DNA of 60,000 bases. Origin: Hydractinia symbiolongicarpus (taxonomy: Eukaryota; Cnidaria; Hydrozoa; Anthoathecata; Hydractiniidae). Positions 34,314 through 47,482 of this stretch are shown one piece after another. The stretch covers positions 30,975,828-31,035,827 of the forward strand of contig NC_079876.1 of the NCBI RefSeq assembly GCF_029227915.1, in the 5' to 3' direction. Every line of letters starts with the position of its first letter. Position 1 is the stretch's first letter. Under the pieces are notes generated by a model that worked only from the letters and a program-made list of their open reading frames with translations, searched no databases and was not told where the DNA came from. The position numbers and the translations under genes were made by a program.

Positions 34314-35799
34314 TATTTACAACTGTAAGCTAAAAATTAACTGATAAATTAAGGTTATTTCTTTCGATTGATTGCTTAACTCCAAATTTTATGATAGGCT
34401 GAAAGTTACGTTTAGATTAGCTTAAGAGAGCCTTTTTTTCAGAAAAGTGAGAGAAGGCATGTCTCATTATGGTGACACTGGCTTGTCCAGTATTAAGGGT
34501 TATACTACGAAAAATTTAAAACAACTTGTATTTATAAGTACAAAGATACATAGGTAAATATAATTTGATAGTCTACAACGATAAGATTTAGGTAACGTCC
34601 CGTATATAGATAAAAGTAGGCGCCCAAAATGCATTTGAATAATTGGCAACGGACAATTTCCACCTAGGAGGCATAAAGTGCCCGAGGCATTTTCAAAGTC
34701 TTTTGTCACTAATTAATTCACGACATACTCACAACACATCTTTGTGCGACATCGCTTGAAACCAATCTGAACAAAAGTTACATCCTTAACAACTATCTGA
34801 GAGGACTTTTTGAACTGGTTGTTAGAGCTTATTTTGGCTTTTTATAAGGAGAAGGTAAGCATAAAGTAATCGACTAGGATAAGCGGTAACAATATATTGC
34901 TGACAAATCTTAGGTTCAGAATTGTTGAGTCTTACTGTTATGTATGCTGTCAATTTACCAGGGTTGATCAGTTTACGACGAAGTAGGGACCATCAATGAC
35001 AACCACAAAATATTATTCCAACGCCAATAAGGAAAAAGAATATATTTCTCCATTGCCCAAACAATAGCAAATATTTTCAGCATATTGCCTTTCAACATAA
35101 CAATTTGATCCCTGGCATATGAATGTTTTTTTCCTTTAAATTTCTCCTCTAAACGACCATCATAAATGTTAATTGCATTTCAAAGAAGATTCAAATAGTA
35201 TTTTGTGTGCTTTTGATAAACTAGTTATCGTACATCCTCCATGCAATAAGTTGCAAATTATACAGATTGCGCTCGCTATTGTGCGGAATTTAAACACAAT
35301 TTCATTACAAAACGTGTAATCATTGAAGGTTTTGCACGTTGAATATTTGTTGAATGTTGCATCTTTGCTGGACAAAAATTACGTTCAAAGCGTTTACGTT
35401 TAACTTTCATGGGACCATTGTAAAGTAAATTTTTTAGTTATTCAAGTATGGTAATTACAGATGGGTTTTGTCTTGAACGGAAATGATTGAATCAATCGAC
35501 ATGAAACTAGAAAAGTAGGAAGAAATCCTACTTTTGTAGTTTTGTTTAATTAAAAATCCGACTAATACATTCAAACATTCAATTCAAAAGGCAACTAACA
35601 AGGATGTATTGCTTGTATACTATATCAGATATTGCAGCGTCATTGTTGCTGAATGTACGATTTATCCACTTTGATAAAATAAATTTGACTTGACGGTGTC
35701 GTTTGACTTATTGCTTTGCTTAAATTCAAGGAATCATACAGCAATGTACAGCTACAATCTCCAAATATAAAATTTTCTTTAAATAGAGTGCCATTAAGC
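34314..35799. other. Intergenic upstream of CAP gene
   Basis: No exon recognised on either strand. Confidence 0.4.
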
Positions 35800-35853
35800 T
35801 ATAAAATAGCGTTCTTCATTTGTTTAGAGAACCACTAAAAGAGATAATATAAA
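35800..35853 (+). promoter_or_regulatory. TATA box and 5' UTR of the CAP gene
   Basis: TATAAAAT at 35800-35807, about 50 bases before the ATG. Transcription would begin near 35830, giving a very short leader. Confidence 0.45.
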
Positions 35854-38800
35854 ATGGCTGAAAAGGAAGCAGACAAAAAAGGTATATGTATTTTAAAAAA
35901 TTGCTATGTTTGAAATGTTTGTAAAAATAAAGTTATCCTATTTTTGCTTCCCTATATAACAGTTGTAACAAACAGCGTGATTGCTATAATGCTTTACACT
36001 AACCAGTTTTTTGTGTTTATGGCTTACAATGTGTTCACACTTTAGCTACAAAACTCCAAAACAAACAAATATCGGAAAATAATTCTTTAAAAAAATTACC
36101 TGTTTTTACATTATATAGTGCAAACAGAAGAAGTACCAACGACACAGGTTTTGCAAGAAAACGAAGATGACAGTATGAAAACGCAATTAAATGAAGCAGT
36201 GTCGCTGGATTTGAAAAAACTTAAAGCAACAGTTGATAAAACATCAGGTGTGTTCGTCATTGCTATTTAATGCACAATCCTATAGTATATAGAATCTTTT
36301 TATCATGCCTAGCATGATGACACACAAAGGCAGGCATGTTGAGATTACGGCATTTAAATAACAAGGTTTTTTAACACTTTTCTTTAATAAGTACGTAAAC
36401 TATTGGAAATAGAGGTTGAGTTTTTTCTATAAAATAAAACATTGGGAAAGCAGTAGGAATTGCTTCTGTAGATTAAGAATGAAACATTTTTTATTTAACC
36501 AATATACATGTTTGTTTTTGCATTATTTATTACTCTTAACTCTACAAACGTCGACACCATCAGCTGAAATCTGGACGTGCGACGTTCAAAACGAATCTAA
36601 TGTATAACTATGGGCTAACCTAATATTATCAAATTTGCTCTAGAAGTGAAAGATGAGAATATGGAAGACCAAAGTATTTAATAGATATACTTTTATGTAG
36701 AAGAAGAATACGCAATTATTCTTCAATCCAACTTTGATTGCATATTTGCAACGCTTGATTTACTATTTTTATTTCCATCCTATTCGTAGATTATAAAAAT
36801 TCTAATAAAAATTAATAACCTGGGAGCTATTTTGTGTGTTTCCTACTGAAATCAATCTAATAATGAGAAACAAAATCAGTAAGCCTCGGCGTGCCTTTTT
36901 TTTCGTTTAGAAACGCATAACTAATATTTGCAAGGTTTAGGTTTATAAAATATATTTTTATGTACACTTTCGTTAAAAAAATATATTTGACTAACTGTTC
37001 AGAATTGCGTTGATCTCAATTCGTCATATATAAATACTTATCGTACACAAGGAGCAGAATTATTTCTACTAATAATTACTTAAGGTCGGATTGCTTATCG
37101 GAGTCAAAAGTATTCCTATTATAATTTGTGACAAAAGTTTGTTTGGGATTGTACAAAAGTCATTTATAAAAAAGTATCGGCCACCACGCTGACACCGTTG
37201 ATCCATTATCAATTATTACAATTGGCATGTACAAAGTAAACTCAGAAAAGATTGTTTTTACTTTTGCTGATCTACAATCCCTTGGTAATACCTATTATGT
37301 ATGAAAACTGATCGGATTATTTTTTTCACAAATTTCTGTTACAAAAAAAGGTTGTGTTTGTAACTTTACAAGGTGACGGCCTAAGCCATGATCGTGTATA
37401 AAAATTTATAAAATATTGTCAAGTTATGTATTCTTTTCTTCCCTTTAGATTCAAAAATAAATGAAGAGCAAGAAGGTATGGAAAATACGTTGTACAAGTT
37501 TTGTTTTAGAAGCGCGTGAAACTAAAGAAAAAAACTGAATAAAATATAAAATAAAAATACACAAATATAAAAATATAAAAAACAACCCAAACACTGCGGA
37601 AATATAAGAATAATAAATAAAAAACTGTGTAATTAATAATACTAGTCGCACAATTTGACCTATAATATTTTCTTTCCGAAGCAAGTGATCAGAAAGAAGA
37701 AATAGGTAGGTATTAAAACTGCCTTCCATTATTTAGTCATTACCAAGTGCATTGTTTAACAATTCTTTTAAACTGCTCTACGCAAGTGCGAAATTATTTA
37801 ACTTAACCCAACTCAATTTCTTGGTCATTTTTCGATAACAAAATGTTTGTTCCGGTTTGGTCAATGCTGTTTTTTTTTGCTGGCTCCGCTCCCATTATGC
37901 AATACTTGTTTGTACAAGTGTTTTACTTGGGCCCAAACCGTGTCGTAAAAAGTCATAATGCATCTCCTGTTTAATGAATAAAAGGGTTTTTTTAACAATG
38001 TAGTAAAGATGTTGCCACCAGGCACAGTAAATAGCTTTGCAGGTATTTTCTTTTCCTACACTAAATCGACTAGTTACATTGTTCTGAAGTTCTTGCTCAT
38101 GTGTTAAGTAGGGGTTCAAAATAAGACTTTAGAATGATGTGTTTAAGCTTTCAACATGTATTTTCTTGTTTAGATGTAGAAGAGACAAAAGATGAAGAGA
38201 AAGGTCTGTAATTAAAATTAATTGCGTCATTTTATTGGTGTCTTCAAAAAGTTTTTAACAAACCTTCCCGATAGTTGTCACCCTTCTGTTGGAAAGCATG
38301 GTGTATTATGTTATAAATTTTTGATGACTGTATCTGCAGCGTAGAATAAAGTCTATCGCTACAGTCAAAGAAGCCTATTGAACCACTGCCTGACAAAGTT
38401 AACCCTAACCCTTTTGGATTATGTTATTTTATGTGACCTTGAAACAATTTCAGTGGGTAAGGATAGAGGTAGATCTACAGGTGAACAAAAATCTTAGAGA
38501 TAACATCACTTAAGTTCTATCGCTTATTGAAAGGAGTAAGAAATAGTAATTAGTCGCACGAAATCTAACACAATTTCCGTTCCGTTGGAAAGAAGAAGAT
38601 TTATCAACAGGTATATTTGCATCTTATTATTCTATTTTAGAAACCAAAGATGAAAAAGAAGAAAACAAAGGTATCAAGTCATTAGAAATAAAATTATATT
38701 TGGTAAAAAACGTTCCTTTTTGATTTTCTTGAATAAAAGTTACAAAGGAGGTAGCACCAGGATTATAAAATTAAAGAGTAATATCTTGTTTTTATTGTTC

Positions 38801-41800
38801 TATTAATACAATGCCATGTGCATTGTATTTTCTAATTGGATACTATTTGACCATGTTTTTTATTCTAGAAGGGGAAGGCAAAAGTAAAGAAGTGTCAGGT
38901 ATACTAAGACTATATTTTTATAAATGCACATTAACACAAATATTGTCCAATAAATATTGCATATCTCCCTGTGTGGGAAGTATCTCGTGGTACATCGTTT
39001 TTATATAATTTCTGAGTTGTTCATAACATTTGTCTATAATATTTTACTTTAGAAGTAGAAGACAAAAAGGAAGAAGGCGCAGGTATACAAAATTCAATTT
39101 TTATACGCGCTGATGAATAAATGCATTGTCAATTAAATATTGCGGAGCGCTTTAAATAAAAAATGTTTAATTGCAACGGAATTTAGGTTTAGTTTTTTTA
39201 ATAAAATCTTTTTCTGAGTTGAATGTTGTCAGGAAGTTTCATAACATTTGTCTATATTATTTATCTTTAGAAGCAGAAGACAAAGAAGAAGAAGGAACAG
39301 GTATAAAACTGTACATATTTATACACATTGATCAATAAAAACATAATCCAATAAATATTGTAAGTTACTGTGAATAGAAAGTGTTTTATTACAACTGATT
39401 TATGTATTTTATCTTTTTAAATCTTTTTTGAGCTGAGTGTTGTTGGCACGTTTCATAACATTAGTCTATGTTATTTTACTTTAGAAGCAGAAGACAAAGA
39501 GAAAGAAGGCGCAGGTATACGAAATTCCTTTTTTTTATGCGCTGATGAACAAACATTGTCTAATAGATATTGCAGATCGATTTGAATAAAAAAAGTGTTT
39601 AGTTGAAACGAAAATCCTTGTTACTTTTTGATAAGATCTATTTTTTAGTTGAGTGTTGTCATGAATTTTCATAAAAATTAACATGTTATCTATCTTTAGA
39701 AGCAGAAGATAAAAAGAAAGAAGGCTCAGGTATACAAGTCTACATATTTATACACTCTGATCAAAAAAGCATTGTCAATTAAGTATTGCAGATCGCTTTA
39801 AATAAAAAGTGTTTAATTGAAACGGAATTAGGTTTATTCTTTTTTAACAAAATCTCTTTCTGAGTTGAGTGTTGTCAGGAAGTTTCATAACATTTGTCTA
39901 TATTATTTATATTTAGAAGCAGAAGACAAAGAAGAAGAAGGAACAGGTATAAAACTGTACATCATATTTACATACATTGATCAATAAAAACATAATCCAA
40001 TAAATATTGTAAGTTACTGTGAATAGAAAGTGTTTTATTACAACTAATTTATGTATTTTATCTTTTTAAATCTTTTTTGAGCTGAGTGTTGTTGGGACGT
40101 TTCATAACATTTGTCTATGTTATCTATCTTTAGAAGCAGAAGACAAAGAGAAAGAAGGAGCAGGTAAAAAACTGTACATATTTATACACACTGATCAATA
40201 AAAACGTAACCCAATAAATATTGTAGGTTACTTCATATAGAAAGTGTTTTGTTCGACGGATATCTATATTTTATTTTTTTACTACAATCTATTTTTGAGT
40301 TAAGTGTTATCGGCAAGTTTTAAAATATTTCACAATGTTATTTTACTTAATTAGATTTTTATACGCGCTGATGAACAAAAGCATGGTCAATTAAATAAGG
40401 CAGGTCGCTTCCAATAAAAAGTGTTTGATTTCAACGAAAATCATTTTTTAATTTTTTAATAACATCTGTTTCTGAGTTAAGTGTTGTGAGAAGGTCTTAT
40501 AGCATTTGAGAATGTTATTTTCGTAGTAACCGAGGCAAGTTACGCATGCGCCTGATAGTGCATGCTTGAATAGAACTTTCCTATCCATTTTTACTCACAA
40601 GTCAATTTTATTCGTACGGGACTAGACAACCCGCCCCCCCCTTCCCTGTAAGTTGAGGAAATTACTCAGAAAGTAATATTAAGATTGGCTGAGTGACAGC
40701 ATCTTTTACTTATCTATACGGTTTCTTCCGAAAAATTAAGAACAAGTCAATACCCTTTGGAATAACCGGAAGTTTTTATCCTGGCATCGGTATAAGACTC
40801 AAATGTATAATCTCAGCAAGGTAACAAGTCTTATTAAGAAGTATAGACGTAAAGTCCGTAAGAAATTGTTGTTGTTGTAACCTGAGTTGTGCTGTAGTTA
40901 TATAATATTGAGCATGTTAGGAATTGTAAATACGTAGAAATACTAAGTTTTATTTCTCGAATGCGTCTTAAGTCTTGAAGAGTTTACGTAGACAATAAGG
41001 CTCTTATTTTCGGTTAAACAAAGTGAATAAGAAAATAATGTTATTTATCTCAACGCGTATCATCGCAAACATGATCGATAAATATTGTAAATCGCTTTGA
41101 TTATTTATTTTTTAATTGCAACGAAAATTTAATTTTTATTGTTTTACAAAAACTATTTTTGGGCTGAGTGTTGCAATTAAGTTTCATAACATTTATCTTT
41201 AGAAGCAGAATACAAAAACAAAGAAGGCACAGGTATACAAAATTACATTTTCATACACGCTTATTCTCATAACATGGTCAATTAAATATTGTAGATCGTT
41301 TTGAATAAAAACGGTTTTATTACAAAGCAAACCTGTATATTATATTTTAATAAAATCTGTTTTTGAACTAAGTGTTGTGAGGAATTCCAATAACATTTGA
41401 CTGTGTTTTTTTATCTTTAGGAGCAGAAGTCAAAACGGAAGAAGGCGCAGGTATATAAATCTACACTTTCGTTCACGTTTATCAATAACAATGTTATCCA
41501 ATGAAAATGGAAATTGAAAAAAAATCCAATGAAATTGCAGCGAAAATATTTATTTTTTAATAGAATCTAATTTTGAACTGGGTGCTGTCAGAAGAAGAAA
41601 GAAGAAGGAAGGCACAGGTATACAAAAACTATATTTTTTGTTAACGCTTATAAACAAAAACATTTTTAAATATAGTTGAACAAAGCTTTAAAGTAAAAAG
41701 CACTTCGCTTTCATGCAACGATATTAAGTTGATCCACTTAATATTACTTAAAGAAGTTTGACTGTATTTGACCAAAAACCTTATAACCAGTCATAAGTAG

Positions 41801-44800
41801 TGATATTAAATTCATCTCTACGCGGGAATTTTAAGCACGAGTTGTTGTTTTTTAAAATATATTTGATGCCGAAAAGTAACATTCCTAATTTTTATGGTAA
41901 AATATAAGACTTGCAACCAAAGTACAAAAATCTTGTATCATCGTAAAACAGATGACACAGAGTTTTCGACTGACCAAAATTCAAATCAAATATATTTCAG
42001 GTAAAAATATGTTAAATTTATGTTGACATGTTCTTTTAGAGTCACTGCAGTATCGCCTAAAAGTTTGTCAAGGCAATAAGGATGGAAGTAAGTTAAAAAC
42101 ATAATAATTAATCGTTTGACATCGAGAGACTCGACAAACATTTATACAGTACGTATTTTTTAGAAGCGTTTTCTCTTTTTGTCCCCTTCCGTTTATTCTG
42201 GACATAATATATTAAACAATGCACCTTACTCATGAAGACGACAGTTAAACGGAATTAAGAACATAAAATTTTTCACGTCTTATGTTGCGAAAAAGCGAAA
42301 ATTGACCAACAATTCGATTACCTTAGATATTAAAAAAAGAACAAGTAATTTTCCCGAGAACTAATTTTCGCGAATTTCGCAAAATAGAATTTGACAGTAC
42401 TTTTTTCGCGATCAGTACCATTTTAAATTAATACTTTAATAAAGCCTTTTTTGTAGAAAACAATCTGTATAATTTACGTATTTATAACATAAGTGAAAAT
42501 CAAAGGAAAATTGGTATCAATGAATTTTTAGAAAATGAGAAAAAAAATATCCCAATTCCGCGAATTTTGTAAATAATGAGTTTTTCCAAGTAATTTTCGC
42601 AGAAACTTATTTTCGCAAGATTATTAAATCTTTTTTCACATGTACCTGGTAATGTACCTGCCAAACTGAATTGTACCACACACATGGTAAATATGTTAAA
42701 CCACCCTTCCACTCAAAACATATTAAGGTCATTATCTGATGCAACATTGAGCAGACCAGCCATTATTGTAACTTTAACAGTATTTAGTAATACGTTGTAT
42801 GTGGTTTAAACGTTTTTTGAGTATAAACAACATAACATTAATATTAGTTTTACTCTTCAAATATAAAATAGTTCTATTATTCTACTCTGTAGGACATGGT
42901 ACCAGAGGCCCTACGTTAGGTAAGCATTAACATTTATTTACTTTCCTGTGAACTCTACAACTTTCCTCTCCATTACACTGCAATTATAGATTGTGCGAGC
43001 AAATCCTCATTTCTTAATTCAAGAAGTTGATTCAGCTATCTATTGCTAGATAATCTTACAAAAGACATAGTAAATTGTAATAAAACAAAAATTCTTTTAG
43101 AATCAGGTGAGATGTGTATGTATGCAGCGACACAAAAGAAAATACGTTTGCTGGCGAAACAAGCATGCTTCATCTTATCGCCAACTTGCAGTTCTCACAC
43201 TGTTTCAACTACTAACGAACGAAATACTACATTTGATTCCAAGAAGGAAGAAGAAAGTCAAGTAGAGAGTAACTTAAAAAAATCAACCATATCCAGTGAT
43301 AAACCTTACCACTTTTCTCTTCTTTTTTTCATTTAGGAAGTGACAGGACACAAAGGCAGAGAAGACGTGTTTCGAAAAAGATTTACGTGTGTTACGATCG
43401 AGGTAAGGCTGATTATCCTGTAAAGCTGTAATGCGACTAATGGCTGCTACTAGAACTAAGATTTATTAAAAAACTTCATTTAAAATGATTTCTTCTAACT
43501 ATTTAAACTCCAGCAGCACATTGGAAAGGTTGAAACTCTTTCCGGATTGCCACAGTTGATCTGCCCTTCCTCCTACTGGCACATGAACTATGAAATCGTA
43601 CAGGGGTCTATGTCCGATACTTTTACAATTAATGTTGATTTAAAAAAACTAAATGTTTTTAGATGCTTGTTTATATGCACACAACAAAGCGAGAGATTGC
43701 CATAAACTTTCAATGTTAACGTGGGATACTAAACTTGCCGAAGATGCAAAAAACTGGGCTATACATCTGGTTGAAAATAACCTTTTCTGCCACCAAGGGG
43801 GTGTCGGAGAAAACCTGTATGAAATGCCATATTCTGAAAAATGTCATCGTGTGTACCACGCAGTGTACGATCAGTAAGTCAATAGAAATATTAATGCTAT
43901 ATACCTTTTATTTTCAATTCTATCTTATGCTGTACTTTCTTTTCAAGAGAAAGTTAACTTCAAAATTATTTTTTGATATTTCAAAACACAAAATCAACGA
44001 ATTCAAAATTTCAAATTAAAAAAATAATATTAAAAGCTTTATTTTTGAAAGTTTCAATCAAAATATCGACCCCTCTAAAAGTTGCATCAAGCGCGCTTTA
44101 TGACGTCAAAGTAATCAGAAAGAAACTGCAACGTTCAGTTTGAATGAACACAAGTTTCAGACTTTTTCTCCAATCTATATTCGATGTTTGTTTTGGGTGC
44201 AAATTTTTACTTCTCTGTCTTTATACTAAGTTAAAAAGATATTGTAGCTATAAAGTCAGTTAGTTCATTTTTGACGTGTTGTGTATGTGAACATTTTTCT
44301 CTCTTTCCAGCATTTTCTTTTACCGTTTGATTGACATTTTTTATTCTGACCCAATCATCTACCATTCTTTTCTTTTCCTATGTACCCAAGATAGTATTGA
44401 ACAACCAGCTTTCAAACATTTCTTAGTTCGTACGCTAAGTATGAATTCTGAATGTGAGCTTCATGGCGCACTCAGTCACAAACAAGAAGGCAGTTTTACA
44501 AGCATTCACTTTCTAAACCACTCGTTGAAATTCGAAACTAATTACAAGCTTAATCACCTGAAAAGCTTTCTGCGTATTCATAACATGAACATTATAACTA
44601 GTACTGTGTGGCCAAACTACAAAAAAAATTCATAACCAAAGCTAAATAACATTACCAGTGCAAAGGTAATGATAAAATAAATTATTTTCTTATTCATTTT
44701 GTTCAATCGAAAATAAGAGCTTTATTGTCTACGTAATCTCTTCAAGACTTAAGATGCTATTCGAGAAATAAAATTTATTAAGTGGAGTCATCTTCGGTAT

Positions 44801-45479
44801 TGTGGAGCCATCTTCGGTATTCGTACGTATTTACAATTCCTAATATACTCAATATTTTATAAATACATTATTCTTCTTTGGATTACCCCAGTGTTAATAA
44901 GTTTGGTTGCATGATTCTTTAACATAACCTACTATCCTGCGCTGTTGATACCCATATTAAATATACATCCCAGGTATGATTACTCTGTATTTTTTTCTTT
45001 TAGATATAATGAAATTGAAGATTACGATTTTAATAATCCGAGGAAGTACGAAACCGATGACTGCGAATTTAAAAAAATTGGTCATTTTTCTCAAATAGTT
45101 TGGAAAGAAACTACAAAAATCGGATGCTGTGTGGCTTTTGATAAGGATTCAAAGAGAACGGTGATCGTAACTAGATTTGATCCTATGCAAGGATACGCAT
45201 TTACAGAACAAGTTCCACGCTGCCGTAAGTTTGTTTTGGCGCCTTTTATATTTTTTTGGTTTTTTCCTTATCTTCTTTATTCAAGATATCCTTTTTTACC
45301 GTTTCCGTCTTTGTTTGCTGAGATAAATTTTTTAAGTTTTTTTTTATTATTTTATTTCTCATTGTAATTATACAGCATTATATTTAGGCCCTGCAAAGAT
45401 TCCATCTACTGTTGAAGATTTCATAAACGAATATGATGTTCCTCCAAGTCTGGAGGGAGTTGAAGGTTACATGTTGTAA
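35854..45479 (+). CDS. GAPR-1-like CAP domain protein with acidic microexon-encoded N-terminal half
   Basis: Proposed exons: 35854-35881, 36119-36247, 36644-36673, 37449-37475, 37682-37705, 38174-38203, 38454-38480, 38641-38670, 38869-38898, 39053-39082, 39271-39300, 39485-39514, 39700-39729, 39917-39946, 40134-40163, 41203-41232, 41421-41450, 42040-42087, 42893-42919, 43101-43106, 43337-43402, 43663-43873, 45004-45224, 45388-45479. Every junction is GT-AG, all but the last CAP intron pair are phase 1, and the sum is 1266 nt (421 codons plus TAA). There is no signal peptide (MAEKEADKK). Repeats such as EAEDKEEEGT precede a linker, then a full CAP domain: AHNKAR, FCHQGGVGENLY, YNEIEDY, GHFSQIVWK, and VTRFDPMQGY. 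All four CAP-tetrad residues (His, Glu, Glu, His) are there. GAPR-1-like CAP proteins are mostly intracellular and membrane-associated. The 6-nt exon and some early exons are the least certain. An extra exon at 38593-38610 is possible. ATTAAA at 45580 may be the poly(A) signal. Confidence 0.8.
38869..41625 (+). repeat. Tandem exon-intron array (~216 bp unit)
   Basis: Exon starts at 39053, 39271, 39485, 39700, 39917 and 40134 are 214-218 bases apart, and 41203 and 41421 are 218 apart. Introns align as well: each has a TATACRCGCTGAT-like start, an AATAAATATTG-like core, a CTGAGTTGAGTGTTGT block and a CATAACATTTGTCTAT...TTTAG end. Two units have lost the exon (about 40346 and 40520). The last, near 41597-41620, has a frame-incompatible exon remnant and no pyrimidine tract. 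The array grew by unequal duplication of the whole unit. Confidence 0.85.
40521..41036. mobile_element. Insertion in the array with 10-bp target duplication
   Basis: AATGTTATTT occurs at 40511-40520 and 41037-41046, and array sequence resumes on each side. The 516-bp insert is unlike the array. Its last ~150 bp are found inverted at about 44690-44870 in a later intron of the same gene. The type is unknown: SINE-like or another short element. There are no TIRs, and a GCATGC pair at 40544-40566 is the only palindrome. Confidence 0.65.
44690..44870 (-). repeat. Inverted second copy of the array insertion
   Basis: Reverse complement matches 40900-41036, including TTAGGAATTGTAAATACGTA, TTTTATTTCTCGAAT and the end GAATAAGAAAAT. 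An extra GGAGYCATCTTCGGTATT unit is duplicated inside it. It sits in the CAP gene intron between 43873 and 45004. Confidence 0.7.
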
Positions 45480-45585
45480 AGACAAAGATCTTGTTTTATT
45501 TCGCACATTGCTTGGTTTACACGAAGCATTGCATTTTTTATGATAATATACTACTAACGTAACAACATTGACTACTCGCATTAAA

Positions 45586-47482
45586 GTCGAATTAGACTAT
45601 ATTATCTTTTAATTAATATATAAATTAACCTGTACTTTCGAATTTTTCAAACTAAACAATACATTCTTATTATAATAATCAATAGACGGTTGTCACATAA
45701 TACTTTCTCAGCCGGGGAAAATTTTCTCAGCCATGTCACATTGAAAGACAGCAAAAGTACAAAAAGTAAAAATGATATTATGCTGAGACATTTCCCTGCT
45801 CACTCACTGAGGAAATATTTCCCATATGAACAGCCCTTTAAGGGGATTTTCACGAAGCGAATTGGATGTCGAATTTGCCGGGCAAATGTGTCTGAGCATG
45901 AGTAGTTTTATTTGTTTTCATTTTGCTTCGAACAATTAGCTTGGTCGAAAAGTAGAAACAGTTCCTGCTTTTTAGCGGCGAAATAAACTTTTAACCAATC
46001 AGAACGCAATATTCAGTGTTTATTGTTTAAAATACTCATTACTGGAAATAATTCAAAAACACTGTCTGATTTTTAATACCGAAAAAGAGTGCCAACAGTC
46101 AGTATTTTAAATTCCACATAAAAATCAAAGAAATATTTCGCCGCTTATTCGCCATTCACAAATAGCAGCGTGAAAATCTCCCTTTTAAGCCTGATTTCCA
46201 CTGTCTGCGTTGTCTTCAATGGATCAAAGGTCATTTTATAAAAGCAGAATATGTGAAAATGCGAAAAAGAAGAAGTTACAGTTAAGAGGTTTAACCATAC
46301 CATGAAGCAAATGAAATTATGAAATTATAGAGGCAATCACTTCACGTATGTTCAGGCTCGTCATGAGTTCCAGCTTCTAAGTATTTCACACTTTAGACAT
46401 TTCATGTTACAAAATATTGTTTTCTTCATCACAAGAATTTTGTTCAATCGTTCGTCCTTTGTAAGTTAGTTGTTATGTTTTGATATAAATTTCTTGTCTT
46501 CTTGCAATGTAAATGTTTCTTTGCAATCATATTGTTTTACAAAACGTACATATTAATAACATACATCAATTCCAAAAAAAAAAGTTAAAAAAAAATTGAT
46601 GCGCTGACTGCTATGATGCAGTAGAAGACTTTAAGCTACAAAATTTGCACGGGGACATTTTGTGCTTTGTTACAAATACAAGCCCCAAAAGCTTTCTCGA
46701 CACATTTCACGTTGGCCTAATGCCAAATACAGACCTTGACTCACTCAATGCAAAATGTAATTTCTGGGGAAAATTGTTGAAGCCTATCTCATGTTTGTCT
46801 GTTTTAGTTTACTAGCATTTGTTTTTTCTTTTTCTTCTGATCCGGGGGAAATTATGGTCATTATTTGGATGTACAATCCAAACTATTTTATTTGCCTTAT
46901 TTCTCTAAGGCGATCCAGTACTCGTTAAGACGTACTGGTCCAGTGAGGCATATCTTTCGGGAAATGATGCCAAACAACTGGAAAATAGTTTAATTTTTTG
47001 AAAGAATATTTAAAACAAGGATTGCAGGTGCCCAAAAATTTCTGACATCCCAATAGTGCATTGTTAAACACTCTAGAACGCGAAAGAAAGGGGCATAGAT
47101 AGAAAAGGTGGTAAGGAGATACAAAACGGGCTGTTGACTTTAGTGACTCACACGAAAGTGGAGCTAATGGCGTTGAATAAACGTATAAGCACTGAGGTCA
47201 CAAAAATATTTAAAATCATCTTAAATAACACATTGGTCATTTAAATATAACTGATTTTTTTTTTTTTAAAAAAATGTTTTATATTTTATAAAATAACAAT
47301 GAAAAAGTAAAAAAGTTCATCATAACTAAACGAATTGTTCATAAACAGGTTGTCTGCACAATTGTAAAGCGTGCGTTTATTATTTGTACTTGACCTTTCG
47401 AGTGGTCTATTTATTACACACCTATGTGCAAGGATGGAGAGCAACATTTATGACGAAGAGTTACTTGAACCGTTTTATAATA
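45586..47482. other. Intergenic, no gene recognised
   Basis: A CCCATATGAACAGCCC string near 45822 recalls the 28.6 kb patch and may mark a small dispersed element with CTCAGCC inverted pieces (45705-45735). The 71-codon frame there is probably accidental. The rest is AT-rich with no motifs. Confidence 0.35.

Noticed and set aside
38593-38610. 18-nt exon of the CAP gene
   Set aside because: Frame-compatible, but the acceptor context (GGAAAG) is poor, so it is left out of the main model and only mentioned.
38811-39008. 65-codon frame over a CAP array exon
   Set aside because: It reads through intron sequence; the spliced exon 38869-38898 explains its coding-like part.
41597-41620. Another array exon of the CAP gene
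   Set aside because: It has a donor, but no pyrimidine tract, and its length breaks the frame with every plausible acceptor.
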